Shown piece after piece: positions 11,634 to 26,066 of a DNA stretch of 64,000 nucleotides. Origin of the DNA: Clarkia xantiana subsp. parviflora (lineage: Eukaryota > Streptophyta > Magnoliopsida > Myrtales > Onagraceae); the NCBI GenBank assembly GCA_036873135.1, contig JAPTYO010000001.1, positions 51,013,774-51,077,773 on the forward strand, given 5' to 3'. The stretch's first letter is position 1; every line of letters starts with the position of its first letter. The position numbers were made by a program, and so were the translations under genes. The notes beneath the pieces were generated by a model that worked only from the letters and a program-made list of their open reading frames with translations, did not search any database and was not told where the DNA came from.

Positions 11634-11711
11634 CGGGAACAGCAACTAGTTTATATATACATTTAAATATTATTATTTTTCTCGTGTTATGCGCGAAATT
11701 AGCATCTAGTT
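11634..11711 (+). mobile_element. Two Helitron-like 3' termini
   Basis: Two adjacent blocks look like Helitron ends: ACGCGGGAACAGCAACTAG|T and TTATGCGCGAAATTAGCATCTAG|T, each a short GC-rich subterminal element followed by CTAG and a T. The 5' ends were not found. Motif-based inference only. Confidence 0.3.
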
Positions 11712-12419
11712 CATATCATATGCCATTTTATAACTACCTATACTTCTTCTCTAAGTTAACTACTAACTAATCTAAAGAAATTTAAATATGTTTGATTACG
11801 TCAGATAATGACACGTATTGAAAATGAGATTCTAATGTTTAAAATTAATTATAGAGCTTTTGGACTCGATTTTCCGATATTTCGTCACGTGTCACAACCG
11901 ACAATTCTAACTTTAACATGCGTTGTATCATTACTATCATATTTTTTAAATTTTACATTAAAGAGCCATAATTTTGTACGATACTCTAATTTACGAACTA
12001 ATTATTTCATGTAGAAATAGATGCAAAGAGCTTACTCATAAGATATAATATCACATATTTTAAATAAATATATATATATATATATAACAAATTAATCATA
12101 AAAAATATGATAAATTAATTAAAAAGACATTTCAACACAAACACAAGTTAATTAACTATAACATAAGTTATTATCTTTGTTAAACTCCGTAAAACTTTTA
12201 ATTAATGGAAATTATCTCCTAATATACTATTTTAAATACATGCAACATTTTAGGGGAAAAATAAGTACAAGTAATTGTTGGCATTTTTTTTTTTAATTTC
12301 TCGAGCTTTTTTTTTTTTTTTGAAAAAAAAAAATTAGAGTTTCGGGTTTAAGTAATTTTATAGTTTAGTTGATTTTATAATTTGAGTAACTTTGGGGTTT
12401 ATTTAGTTTTATATTTTTT

Positions 12420-12655
12420 TTTTTCTAAATCCCTATTAGATTTGGTGAATATTTTGTCTATGTGAACTCTAGAGAGCTAAAATTGGACGGACGGTTTGAC
12501 CGGGTGAATCCTAAATAACTAAAAATTGGTTCACCCAGCTACCAATTTTAGCCGTCTAGAGTTCAATGGTCAAACTGTTCGTCCAATTTAGCTATCTAGA
12601 ATTTGCCCAACTCTACAGTTCACATAATCTAATAGTGTTAGAAAGAAAAAAAAAT
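12420..12655. repeat. Fold-back inverted repeat
   Basis: Left arm TCTAGAGAGCTAAAATTGG ... GGTTTGAC pairs with right arm GTCAAACTGTTCGTCC ... TAGCTATCTAGA. Outer parts (CTATTAGATTTGG and AATCTAATAG) pair too. The loop is about 50 bases. It looks like a small non-autonomous fold-back element; related words (GGTTCATCCAATTTTAGCC) occur near 57240. Confidence 0.55.
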
Positions 12656-12931
12656 TTACTTAATATGATTTGTTAGTAACTAATGGAGATAATTCTAATT
12701 AATTAAACCGTTTTATAATTTGGAGATTTTTTTTTTCCCAAATATCACACTTGTATTAATTTTCCGCTCCACGTGATATAACTGTCACACAAAATATTTT
12801 CTCGTTTAAAATCCCATCATTCCCACCGTTCTAATTATTCAAAAATTAAATTCTAAGAAGATTAACACGTTTGATGAATTATATATATATCACTATTTTT
12901 TATGATTAACAAGTAATAAAATTTGAGGATT

Positions 12932-14094
12932 AATTATTAAATTGTTAACTTATGTTTGAGCACACGAATAAATTCCTAGCTAAAGTTTATTTTTAAACAA
13001 ATTATTAGCTCGAATTTCTATTTATGTAGAAATTGTTAGCTTGGCTTTTTTTTAGGGTTAATAACTAAAAAACTGTCCAAGGTTTACCCTATGTTAAAAT
13101 TAGGTGTCTGAAGTTTGAAATGTTAAAATGGACTGTCCCAAGATTCATTTTTGTTGAATTTGGTGTCTCGGTGTGATTACTTTAGAGAAGTCAATTCCGA
13201 CGAAACCGTCTGTCAAATTCGAGCTCTCATACACACTCCCTTCTCGTCATCTTGCCGGGACCGTCACCTAAAAAGTTGGTCACATCCGGGCAAGTAAATC
13301 TCGCTCTATTGTCCTTGGAAAATGGCTCTACACCACTCTTCTAGAAACTTTTTTTTTAATGTTCAATTTTTAGGTGAAATTTGACGATTTTGTGAAAAGT
13401 AAAGAGTGATGGATTATGAGTGGGTTGATGAAAATGATGGAATGAAGATGAAAAGACGCACAAAGACACCAAATTTCAACAAAAATGAAACTTGGGACAG
13501 TCAATTTTAACATTTCAAACTTAAGACACCTAATTTTAACATAGGGTAAACCTTGGACAGTTTTTTAGTTATTAACCCATTTTTTTATATAGAATTGCTA
13601 GATTAAGTTTTGTTTTGTAGATAATTTGCTAGCTCAATTTCTCTTGTAGATAAACTATTAGCTAAAAAAAATTCCTCAAAAAAGAAACTCGGGCTAGCAT
13701 ATTGTCAACAAAGGAAAATATAGACTAACAAATTTTCCAAAACAAAACTTTAGTTAACCATTTTTTCAAGTGCTCAAATATGAGTAAGTAATTTAGAAAG
13801 AAAAAAAATTACCTAATATTTTTCTAACTGCTCAAATGTTAGATTCAGATGTCTTGTCCCATTCTTTATGTTCCAGATTGTGCATCAGCATTAAGATTTA
13901 GACACGTGTACTTAGATTTAAAATTTTCCTTCTAGGGTTCACTAATCCCAATAGGATTTTAAAAAAACCACAAAATTAATTACACCTAAGGTACATGTCA
14001 CGATCTTAACAATGAAACACAATTTATAATATAAAGAGTGAGGCAGAAAATCTCTATCATCAAATATTAACTATCAATTTGATAATTAATCCTA
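12932..14094. mobile_element. Decayed MITE (family A-like) interrupted by another element
   Basis: Left end GAGGATTAATTATTAAATTG and right end AACTATCAATTTGATAATTA followed by ATCC are near-inverted. The interior repeats diverged (G)CTAGC/TTAGC motifs next to AATTTGC or AAATTGT, as in family A. A complete unrelated MITE (13055-13578) sits inside it. Boundaries are approximate because the copy is old. Confidence 0.45.
13055..13578. mobile_element. MITE family B (MULE-type), copy 1
   Basis: 524 bp with long inverted ends: GGGTTAATAACTAAAAAACT ... GTCCAAGGTTTACCCTATGT at the left is mirrored by ACATAGGGTAAACCTTGGAC ... AGTTATTAACCC at the right, and pairing continues through GACACCTAATTTTAAC. 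Flanks are TTTTTTTTA and ATTTTTTTA, consistent with a 9-bp duplication (8/9). No coding capacity. Copy 2 (34659-35178) is the same sequence in the opposite orientation. Confidence 0.85.
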
Positions 14095-14369
14095 AAACCC
14101 GAAGTACATGGAAGCTATGATTATAGAGAACTTAAGACTCATCATAAGCATGTTCTCTTAGATACCATGGTTGATGATTATTCTCCAATCAGAGGGCATC
14201 AATTAAATAGATAAATAAATAAAAATGATTTACAAATAAATCTATATAAAATTTGGTACATTTTGGGTCTCATGAAAGGGACCAACCGCCCTCACATGTG
14301 ATACTTTCGAAATTATGGAATATATTGTGTGTGAATGAGGAGCTAATCATTGTCACTTGATCAAATCCA

Positions 14370-14398
14370 TTTAATTTAATTTAATTTAATTTAATTTA
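14370..14398. repeat. TTTAA pentanucleotide microsatellite
   Basis: About six uninterrupted TTTAA units. Confidence 0.85.
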
Positions 14399-16497
14399 TG
14401 AATACTCTTCTTCTCCCCCACCAAACCCAAACAAAATATATAACAATTATTAAGTTAATTTCAATCGAAGTATTCACAAATGATTGCTCCTTTCGCTAAT
14501 TAATGATTATTGCATATGCATAAAGGCTTGGGAAACTTGGAAGATCATAACCCCATCAAATTTATTAAGTCCTAAAGTTATTATGCTTATAATGCGATCA
14601 AGTGGAAATAATTTGACACCTCTACCTATCAAATAATCAATATTACTTTCCCATCAAATCATGAAATCAATATTTCAAATTAGTTTCATGTTTGACTATC
14701 TATCAAGGTTAGTTAACTTTACTTTTAATTAACTTATGGAGTTAATGAACACTTCTATAGTTTGAGCCTTATATATATATATATTTCATTTTTTTCTATG
14801 AGTAGATTTTTTTTACTGCATATGATAACAATAAAATTCACTGTATAACTTCATTTTACTAAGTTAATTTAACTAGAATAGTTAATTAATTATCTAACTA
14901 CTTTTATTTTGTATATTTTGCCACACATAAAACTTCATTTTATTACACAGACTTAAGTTGATCAGCTCCGTGTGGCAAAAAAAAAAAAAAATGGTTCGCT
15001 CTTAATATCAATCAAAACAGAAAATGGAGGTAGATAAAATTATTGTTATTATAATAAAAAAAATTCATATAATTAAAATTCTACTCAACGACTATATCAA
15101 TAACTAATAAATTATATAACTTGATAAATATCTAAATTATGTTAAAAAATAAAAGATACATGTATCTAACTATCTATCTATCAAATAAAAGAGCTTTCCA
15201 TCTTTCTGCAGGTCTTCGAAAAGTTCATGATTACTAATATGCAAGCATGATTGAATCAATCATCAGTTCAATAAATAAAAAAAATCCTTTTCCAAGTTTA
15301 TTTATATTGTTGTGTATAAGTTGAAGAGTAAATACTATTTATAATAAAAAAAAATGATATATTTATAGTTATTTACTTATACTAAAAATATAAAATACTA
15401 TTTAATAATGTAAATTTTTGGTGCATTATAAGGTTTAAAATTGTCTATTGTATCATTTGACATAATAATACTCGTTTTGAGCAAAAACTTTAGACTTGCT
15501 TTTAAACATTAGAATTGTCGGTTTTACCACATTGAATTATATAATATTTATAAATCAAGTAGAATTATATTTTTGTTTAAAAAAAAAGTAGAATTATTTG
15601 TTTCCACTGAATTGTATTTATTTAATTTTGTACATTTTAGTATAGACCCTTAGCTCTGTCTTCTAAATATTTAGGATCATTTTCAGAATGTTTAATCACC
15701 ATAATTGGTTTACCGAACTTTTACTGAACAAATTACTCTAAAAATGAAATTTATGTCTCTCTTGTTTTTTAAAATAAAAAATCGAATCACAGAACAATTA
15801 AAATATAATACACGATCATAAATGCCGGGACCGTATCTCCTAGAAAATATTTCATACTATTGACGGTAGCATATGGATTTTTTAATCTTTGCGGCATAAG
15901 TGAAATAGGATATGATCCACTCTATTAGGAATATTATTATTTATTATAATGTGACCACATTTAAATTAATCTTCACATCTTTAAACTGTCTATCAATTCA
16001 CTTCCCACCTAGTCAAACAAATTTCGATGTGATATATATATATATATATAGGATCCATTCTTAGATTTTATTCAATGTATATGTATGCATGTCGGTTGGT
16101 TAAATTTATTCCCTATCGTATATTAATTTATTTATTTTTTGGCCACTTATCGTATATTAATAATGATTCTAATTTTGTTAATCCGTAATAATTATATTCG
16201 GCATTAACTAGATGGAAAGTCGGTATATATTTAATATATGTATGTATATATTTCCAATCCTCCACTAGAACCTAATCAAGATATCATGAGAAACATGACG
16301 ATCATTACATTCATCATCTTTACTTAGATAGTGCCTTTATTTATATAATTAATTAATTAGTTCATTAATGCAAATAAATACTGGAAACAAATTAATTTTC
16401 AATTGAAATCGATTTTTTTTTTTTTATCGTACTAACATATAGTATAGATTATAAATAAATATATATATAACATATTCAAGATTTTATAATAATTAAT

Positions 16498-16690
16498 ATA
16501 TAAAAGGTTGATAAAAATCAATTAATCACACCTTAATTATCTACATTATTATGGAACCTTAAATACCTAGGCAACTTTTTAAATATATTTTAAAATAAAA
16601 GAGTCATAAAAATCAATTAATCACACCTTAATTGTCTATATTATTATTATGGAACCTTAAATAAGGCAACTGTTTAAACATATTTTAAAA
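16498..16690. repeat. Direct duplication, about 100-bp unit
   Basis: The words AAAAATCAATTAATCACACC, TTATGGAACCTTAAATA, AGGCAACT and TTTAAA(C/T)ATATTTTAAAAT appear twice in the same order (16511 onward and 16607 onward), differing by a few substitutions and a small indel. Confidence 0.75.
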
Positions 16691-19600
16691 TTTACAATTT
16701 ATTAATATTATATTGTGGGGTCTAAATATTTGTTGTATATTTTATATATCTAATCCAAGTCCATGTGCAACCGATTTGACTATCTAAGAACAAAGACGAC
16801 CCACATATTACTTGCCTTTCCTTTCCCTTCTTTTATATATATATATATAATAATTATATATATACTAGTTATTTGACTTGCAATTTGCATTTTTTAAAAG
16901 TAATGATATATTATAAGAATATATTGGTCTTATTATTATTAAATTATTACAGTAGTATACATCAATTAAAAATATAAGATTAGAAGGTTTTCATTTAGAC
17001 TTTAACATGAAAAAATCAGCTAGTCATTCAGAATACTGTAGAAAAAATTATTGTTTTTCGATTATAATTTTCAAGAGAATATATCATTATACTAAAATAA
17101 AGAAAACATATATATTTTAGTAAAAAAATAAAAAAATAAAATATTAATTAATGACGTAACATGTTTGTTACTTCAGAACATTTTAAAGCTTGAATTCATT
17201 AATTTCGTCACATGTTATTTTTAGTTTAACCAACTAAAATTATCATTCTTTAGATTATATATATCATATGTTATAAATTTACTAGTCATTAACCTACTTA
17301 ATATAAATGATAATTTATATTATAATATTTATTAATTACTTGCAATCAGTGAAGAAATTTACTTTGAAATTAATGTATATTAAAGTTAACTGTTTTATTC
17401 TAGATTAACTTTTAATATTAATGTACATGTATTCAAAATATATTATATTATATATTACTAAGAAGCTTTTAATATCTATTTTCACATGCAAAGAATAATG
17501 TTCGTAAACTTGAGTATCGTAAAAAAAGTTATGCTTAGTTATCTACAATATTTAAAGGTAAAAAAATAATAGTATACAAATAAATATATTTATAGATATT
17601 CAATAACATAAATCTATTTAATTATGTGAAATTTTATATTGTATTTTAAAGTTTAGAATTGTTAATTCTTCCACATGGTGAAATATTAGGAATTTGGATT
17701 CAAAAGCTTTAAAATTATTGATTTCATCCGTGTCATTATTTGATTTAATTCAGAAAATTATTCTTTAGATTAGAAAAGAATAACAATGATAAGTACCTAA
17801 TTATAATGTAGTTATTTTCACATTATTATTAATATAATGCAATAATTTGTCAAATTTAGCACGAGAATTGATATTTTTTTTACTATTCAACTCAATGTTT
17901 TCTTTTAAAAAAAAAACCTAATTTAGTTTTTATAAATTTCATGTTACGTTTCGTATATTATAGTTTATAGTTGAAGTTTATTAGAATTCTTTAAAATAGT
18001 TTCTCACTTAATATATTAGCTATATAAGTAGGTGCACATGATATATGTAATTAAGTTAAGAAATTGGTGAGCATGTGATAAAGAAAGGTAATAGTGCATG
18101 CCTCTTTCTTGAAGAAATCAAAGTCTAATAGCAATGTGGAGGGCAAAAATTCTGAAATTAAGAGGGTTTTGACCAAATGTCCCAATTAATTTGGTATGCT
18201 TGCTTTGTCACTAAGAAACAAAGTCATAAAATATTATGTACCCAAGTGTACAGTTAGTTACACAGTGCAAATGCATTATTGGGCGGTATATATATTTGAA
18301 AATGGACTCCACCAACTGTTTTGTTTGATGATATATGGATTCATTCATTTGAATCAATTTATTAACATCAATATAATTTATTATTAGTAAATAACTTTGA
18401 AAGAGGATTAGAAATATAATGTAAGGATGATTTGATGTTACATTGAACAGATCAGAAGGTTATTATGTGCATTAATTACATCAAGCTTAATTAGCAGCTA
18501 TGACTTTCATTCATTCAATAAATAATTTGGTCAAAGACCCTAGTTAGGGAGACTTTGAGGAGGTATATATATATATATATATGCTACTTACTAGTATCTT
18601 AGGGACACATGTTCAGATGTTCTTGTCAAGTAAGGATATTGTGTCTAATTGGGTTTTATTCATTTAATTAGGGATGAGGATAAAGTTAAGTAGTCTAATT
18701 CTGAGACCGATTTGAACTAATAAAACCCGATTCGTTTCAGAATTGAGTCCATTAGACTTATATTTTCAGCATTTATCGGTTATTAACTTAATTAATTCGG
18801 TCCAAGACCATTATGGACAATGGAGTCCCGAACCAAAGCAACTTTAAAATATATATTTTTTGAAATAAGAAAGAAGTTGCATATGTATATATGTGTTTGG
18901 TGGGTTATTTGCAAGATGAATTAGTAATTAATTTTTTTTTGTTAAAAAATGAGTGAAGCAAAATTTGTAGTCAATGTTTTAGTTCTTGTATGGAAGGTGA
19001 GAATATATTATTCATATGTAGAAAATATATATATTCAGATTTTTACTTGTATGTTTTCACTTGTATTTATTAGAAAAAAAAAAAAAAGAAAGAAGAAAAT
19101 ACATGATGTGTAAGAATGAGCCTAGTTTAAAATTGATCTTAGCCAAAAGCATTAAAAAAATAAGGGCTGCCCTAATAAGTCAATTGATTCTAAAGAGAGA
19201 TGAGTAGTGTGTGTTTTGTTGCATTATGCAATTACAATATTTTCCTACCCTTTTAATGTAATCCAAGCACCTCGAAATTGTGAAGCACACATTCCCAAGT
19301 GAGACTTTTGTCAAAAGAAGTTAACTTGATCATGCAACACCCGATTCTAGAAAATACACAATATATAAAACTATATTCTGCTCAAAACATTATATCATGC
19401 CACACACGTTACTATTTTAATTCACACACATACGAAAATGAGTGATAACATGGATGTTAGGCACATCTTGCCTTGATTAATTAATAATTAAATAATTAAG
19501 AATGAAAGAATAGTAATTAGTGACAAAAAGGAAGAAGAAGCGTGGACGTGGACATTAATATCATGCAAAAAAGGGGGTATCTTTGGGGGGACACTAAAAC

Positions 19601-20062
19601 CTCATAACATGAACCCTATGTTGTGGGGTTCTTCCAAAACATGTAGTAAAAGTTGCTCTTTTTCCATGTGCAACCAAAGTGGGTACCATATTTCTTCTCA
19701 CTCTCCCTACCTATTTATCTAAAATGAACCTTTTATTTTAATAATATACTATTTTTTAAGATTCATACCTTCCTTTGATTATTTATTTTATTTTTTTAAT
19801 TCTTATCCTAATCAAGCTAAGTAAAACCAAAAACAAATATACACTAGTCAATGAAGGACAAAATGTCTCTTATTTTTTCTTAAATTATATATGTACTAAA
19901 TATACTATCTTTTTGCCACTATTATATAAATATAATAAAATAATAGTAAAATATGGACTTTAAATCCCCCAATATATTAAGGAAAAATCTAAATTTTGTA
20001 CCATATTTTTAAAAGTGAATTTCATTTGAAAAATGTCGAATCAACAGCGCGTAAAACTCTAA

Positions 20063-20720
20063 GAGCACTTTCAATGGGCAAATATGTTATGACATTTTGC
20101 CTATGTGGAAGAGAGAGTGAATGACATTTTATGTCTTACCACTAATTGTCCTTATATAAACATTTTCTCTTTCCTCTAAGTTGTCCTAAGGACATTTGTG
20201 TTTCCAAGATAAAAAATTAATTTATTTATTTTTAATAACAATAAAAAATAACTTACAAATTTAATAATAAAAATGATGGTAACATTTGTAATATTAAATT
20301 GTTATATATTATATACCTAGTGGCCTCTTTACGTTGAAGTCTACTTTGAGTAATTAATTATGTAACTTTATTATTTAGTATAAAATTTAATGCAATAAAA
20401 TTTTCTATTTTATAATATTATTAATGATTTAAATCATGTATTTTTTTTTAATATTTCATAGATAATTACTTGAATAAAAAATTGATTTGTATGTATGATA
20501 GTATAATTAGTTAATTAAAAAAATTATAAGTAAATATATTTTATTTATTTATATCATATAAAAATCATATAAATCCAAAATGGCTTATCTAATGTGTCCA
20601 AAATGACTTTTGCCCATTGTGAATACTTTGGCCAAATTCCATTATTCTCTTTCTTCAATGACATGGCGATGACGTGGCGGTAAATGTCCTTCAAAATGTC
20701 TTTTGACATTGGAAGTGCTC
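20063..20720. mobile_element. MITE with TAA duplication (PIF/Harbinger-like)
   Basis: 658 bp. Ends GAGCACTTTCAATG and CATTGGAAGTGCTC are inverted copies with one mismatch in 14; TAA flanks both sides. AT-rich interior, no coding capacity. A 3-bp TAA duplication with GAGCAC-type ends is typical of Tourist-like elements. Confidence 0.85.
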
Positions 20721-20827
20721 TAAAGGGACAAGGTGTGTAAGAGATTTGACATGATCCTTCTTGACAATATTGTTTTTTTAAGGAATGAATGAATTAGGTA
20801 AAAAAAATTATGGAGATATGAAAAATG

Positions 20828-20829
<2 letters not shown>

Positions 20830-20872
<43 letters not shown>
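20830..20872. repeat. (TA)n microsatellite
   Basis: About 21 uninterrupted TA dinucleotides. Confidence 0.95.
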
Positions 20873-20876
<4 letters not shown>

Positions 20877-21881
20877 GTGAATGAAGCCGTGGGTGAATGG
20901 TGGTCACACACACACGGCTTTAATTCCGGGAATGAGGTGGGGTCTTGTTGTTTTGGTGGGTGGTGTTCCACATGACTAAGTTTCATTCATTCTACTAACT
21001 TAGCTATCAAACACAACAAACATTTACTTGTTTGACCAGAAAACTTGTCTCTCTTCTTCTTCTTCTCTAGCTTGGGTTTCTCTGTCTTGCTTTTCCAGAT
21101 TATCCTCGTATATAATATATATATATACACATAACATTGCATTGCATGGTTGTGAACAGTGGATTGGAGGATGAATAACGACATTTAGTAACTTCACAAG
21201 GTCAAGTAAAACTGTCCAAAACACTATGTTATTTTGTCTGGGATGGATGAGATGCATGCCAATAGGAGACATTTATTTTGTCTTCTGCTCTGCAATTCCC
21301 ACCCCTTTTTTTATTCAACATTTTCTTTTTATTTGTTTTAATTTAATTCCATTCATTTTCCACTCATTTATTTAGATGCTATTTTCCACTAATTATTAAG
21401 CTTGAAATTTGTTCATTTTCTGGTATTTGCCAAAAAAAAATAATAATAATAATAATTATGGTTGTTCTTTTTCTTATTTTCTAATATCAATTTATTCGGT
21501 ATTTGTTGCGATAAAACTAATTACTCACGACTATACTCACAAAATTATGTGGAGATTTGAGCCCGTTCCGACTTTAGGTTATATTTATATACTATGGTGT
21601 TTAAAGTATTTTGATAGATTTAAAATGGATCATAAACTATAAGTCTAAAATAATTTTTCGGGGTTTGAAATATAGTTTCTACATTTGAAATAGTGATTTT
21701 TCAAGTTTTTTTCTTTTTTTTTTTGGTGTTTGAAAGGGTATTTCTCTAATTATTTTGTTTAAATTTCGGACTAACTGAGTCCGTTCCGAAATCTCGACTC
21801 AGACGGGACTAATTTCTTAGCTCAAATTCGGGCATTTTCTGAAAAAAAATTATGTCAGTCTCGTTCCAAATTGAGCCCTAC

Positions 21882-21943
<62 letters not shown>

Positions 21944-22879
21944 AAATTTTAAAATTATTTTAAAAATCAGGCTGAATCATAATACAAATACCCTTTTACA
22001 TATTTTTATTTTTCTAATATAGGGTTATGCGATATTACGTATATATGTTATAAAATTAGTTTCTGAGATTTGTGATTGTCAAACCCAAAACACATTCTTT
22101 TTCATAAGGATATCCCTTAACAATTAACATCTCTATAAAACCAATTTTAGTTGTATTCACACAAAAAATAATATTTTATTTTAACTTCTTTTTTTTCATA
22201 ATATTTTACCCTTTTGAGTTTTTTTTTGACAATAATACCCTTTGACTCTTTGAGTTTAGCTAAGGTCGCCTTACTTCCTAAAGAAACCAACTTTACGATA
22301 AATAAATATATATTATTATTATTATATAAACAATGTGATTCCGGATCACTTTATTTCCAATTATTATTATTAAATAAATAAATATATGATAATTGTGTGC
22401 ATCGCGCGAGTAAGAAAATTAAAGTAAAAAATTAAGTTTAACGTTGAAAAAAGTTCTAAAATAGTTAGGTTGTTTGAAAATGGATTTGAGAAATATTTTT
22501 TAAATGATTGTAATAGATATAATGTTAAAAAATCTAACTATTTTAACCATTCGATAAAACTATTTTTACCATAAATTTAAATACAATTGAAATATATTAT
22601 AAACGAAAACTATCAATTTTTTGGACAATGAAGCAGAAAAACCTAATCATATTATAGCTTTTGGTGGAGAAGTTAGAGAAATCATTTGCGAGATCGTTTA
22701 GGTAGGTTCATTCACTTGACCATTTGTCACCCTAATAATACTAGTATATGGGAACTTAAAATGACACTTCAAAGTTCAATCTCATAATTTAAAAGTGAAG
22801 GAACGAAGTCCGAACACTGAAACAACTACAAAGCACGCAAAATAGAAGAAACACAATGAAGAGACTAAAACAACAATGA
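20873..22879. other. AT-rich spacer
   Basis: No gene recognised. Repeated words GAGTCCGTTCCGAA / GAGCCCGTTCCGACT at 21540-21880 suggest an old repeat. A GC patch TGTGTGCATCGCGCGAG near 22398 resembles a Helitron subterminal hairpin, without a clear end. Confidence 0.4.
21885..21937. repeat. (TA)n microsatellite
   Basis: About 26 TA units. Confidence 0.95.
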
Positions 22880-24040
22880 GTTCTAAAGAATTCCAACTTG
22901 CCAAATTGGTTATCATACTTCAGTAATCCCCATCAAGCTGTAGTGGTGATGCTGAGATTTGATGAAAAAATTAGCCAGTGGTTCCTACGTCTTGATGTCT
23001 TGAGTATTGATATCACTTGCAAGAAGTCTTTCACTAATAAACTGATAATCTAATTCAACGTGCTTTGTTTTCTCATAAAAGATAGAGTTAGAATCAATTT
23101 GTATAACAACCTTACTATCACCATATAATATAATGTACTGCTTTCATTCAAAGAAAATTCAAGAAACCTAAACCAAATAATTTCCTTGGTGACAATACAT
23201 ATACTGTGATATTCAGTCACCGTTGAGGACAAAGACCAGTATCATGCTGCTTAACTTTTCAATAAATAAGAGACTTACCCAATTTCACACAATAATTTGT
23301 CACATATCTCCTGGTTTCAATGCAGCCTGCTCAGTCGGAATCACAGTATGCAACAAGCTCATGAACGGTATCTGAAGGCAACAAGATTCTATTTATTAGT
23401 TCAATGTGCATGTATCGAACCACTTTAAGGGTTGCATCAAAATGAGACTTTTTTTGTCTCTGCGTAAACCTACTTAGATACTGCACATTGAAATTGATAT
23501 TTAGTCTAGTTATTGTTAGAAAATAAAATTTCTTATCAGTCTCCTGTAAAGTGTGTCATCATATAAGACAGGGTCATCTCGATGAACATTGAGATGTCAT
23601 CATATTATACTAGTCAATTTATATTAACATACATTGGGGTTTGAGCTACTATATATGTCACCAGCTAGCCCTACTTCAAAAACCAACTCTAATGGATACA
23701 TTCTTTGACATGAAAGAGTCATCATTTTATAAGTTCTAGCTACTTCACTATCAAGAGAATTTTAAGTCGGCTAAATCTTTCATTTAAAGAATATAAAATC
23801 TTCACCTCAACAATCAAGTTAGCATTATTCTCACTAATGAGAATATCATCAACATAAGTCAATAAAACAACAATATTGTTCCCTTCTCAATTCTCATTAT
23901 GTAAATACGGAATAATCTAATTAAGATCTTAAATAACCAGCTGGAAACAAAAAATCGATTAATTTGAAATTTCATTGTCTTGAAGTTTGCTTTAAACAAT
24001 ATATGAATTTGCGCAACCGACAAACCAAATTACCACCCCT
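22880..24040 (-). pseudogene. Ty1/copia pol remnant (RT to RNase H)
   Basis: Minus-strand translation with stops shows, in order, VVLLTYVDDILIS (reverse transcriptase YVDD box), SHFDATLKVVRYMH, HELVAYCDSD*AGCIETRR (RNase H, with the Trp codon now a stop) and KTKHVELDYQFISERLLASD, the usual C-terminal block. Several frames and stops break it, so it is dead. No LTRs recognised at either side. Confidence 0.75.
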
Positions 24041-24124
24041 CCCATGATTGACAAATCTTGGAGATACATGCATATATACTTCCTCATATAAATCACCATA
24101 CCGAAAAGAATCAAATTATTATAT

Positions 24125-24165
24125 TACTAGTTATAAACCTCGTGTACCATACGGGTGAACTACTA
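24125..24165 (-). mobile_element. Possible Helitron 3' end
   Basis: On the minus strand ACCCGTATGGTACACGAGG is followed by TTTATAACTAG|T: an imperfect hairpin about 10 bases before CTAG and a T. Only one end found. Confidence 0.3.
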
Positions 24166-24626
24166 ACTGCAACAAATAAAAATAAATTTAACGGCAAAAA
24201 AACAAAAAATACAAATTATACAACAATAATATATATTTAGATAATAGTTTTTGTCGAATATATATATATATATATTTGGAGATGAGCTCATTTTAACTTT
24301 TAAAGTCTCGTTATTTTCTAAACCTCTTTGGACTTGGCGCTAAACAGCCTTGGCAAAAGGGACTACGCAGTACGCACAGCCAAGCCAAGATGCAAGGCTC
24401 AGCTCGGGGAGCAGGTCTTATAGTAAAGAAAATAAAGTGAAAACCAATAAAATCATCTCTATAGCTTTGAAGAAAAGGCAAGTCCAACCAATACATAACA
24501 CCAAGTTGACATAATCAATCAACACAAGCACTGCTCATATCTAAGCAATGCTGTGAGATATTAACAGTTCCCCTACTACTTTAACACAAAGTTCAAACAA
24601 GAAAAAACATCCATCTCCTTGTCATC

Positions 24627-25841
<1,215 letters not shown>

Positions 25842-25873
25842 TTTGCAGAATCGGGTTTAGGACTGGTGCACTT

Positions 25874-25885
25874 TAAAAACCCTAG
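25874..25885 (-). promoter_or_regulatory. Telo-box in RPS27 leader
   Basis: AAAACCCTAG on the + strand, about 35 bases upstream of the ATG. The AAACCCTA telo-box is frequent near transcription starts of plant ribosomal-protein genes. Confidence 0.6.
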
Positions 25886-25933
25886 AAGAGAGCTTCGCGG
25901 CGCAGAGGGGGAACCGAAGAGATTTCGCTGCAT

Positions 25934-25943
25934 CTTATATAGA
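25934..25943 (-). promoter_or_regulatory. Candidate TATA box of RPS27
   Basis: Minus-strand CTATATAAGA about 95 bases upstream of the start codon. Confidence 0.5.
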
Positions 25944-26039
25944 GCAAGAATCGGTGCCGCTGGAACGTTGGATCGTCCATCTCTAATCGTGACCCTTGCT
26001 TTGCTGGTTGACATGGGCTTTAGTGCTCCAAACAAATAC

Positions 26040-26066
26040 GGCCCATTTAACACGAATCCGGCCCAT
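26040..26066 (-). promoter_or_regulatory. Paired Site II elements (TGGGCC) of RPS27
   Basis: Two GGCCCA words 20 bases apart (26040-26045 and 26060-26065), i.e. TGGGCC on the coding strand. Site II elements bind TCP factors and together with a telo-box are typical of proliferation-linked ribosomal genes. Confidence 0.65.

Larger units (their letters stand above)
14095..20062. other. AT-rich gene desert
   Basis: About 6 kb with no coding exon I can support. It holds homopolymer and (TA)n tracts, a TTTAA microsatellite (14370-14398), an approximately 100-bp direct duplication (16498-16690) and long A/T-rich stretches probably derived from old transposons. Confidence 0.55.

Noticed and set aside
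13055..13578. Possible gene for a non-coding hairpin RNA
   Set aside because: Explained as a MITE: long inverted ends, duplication, and a second copy in the opposite orientation at 34.7 kb.
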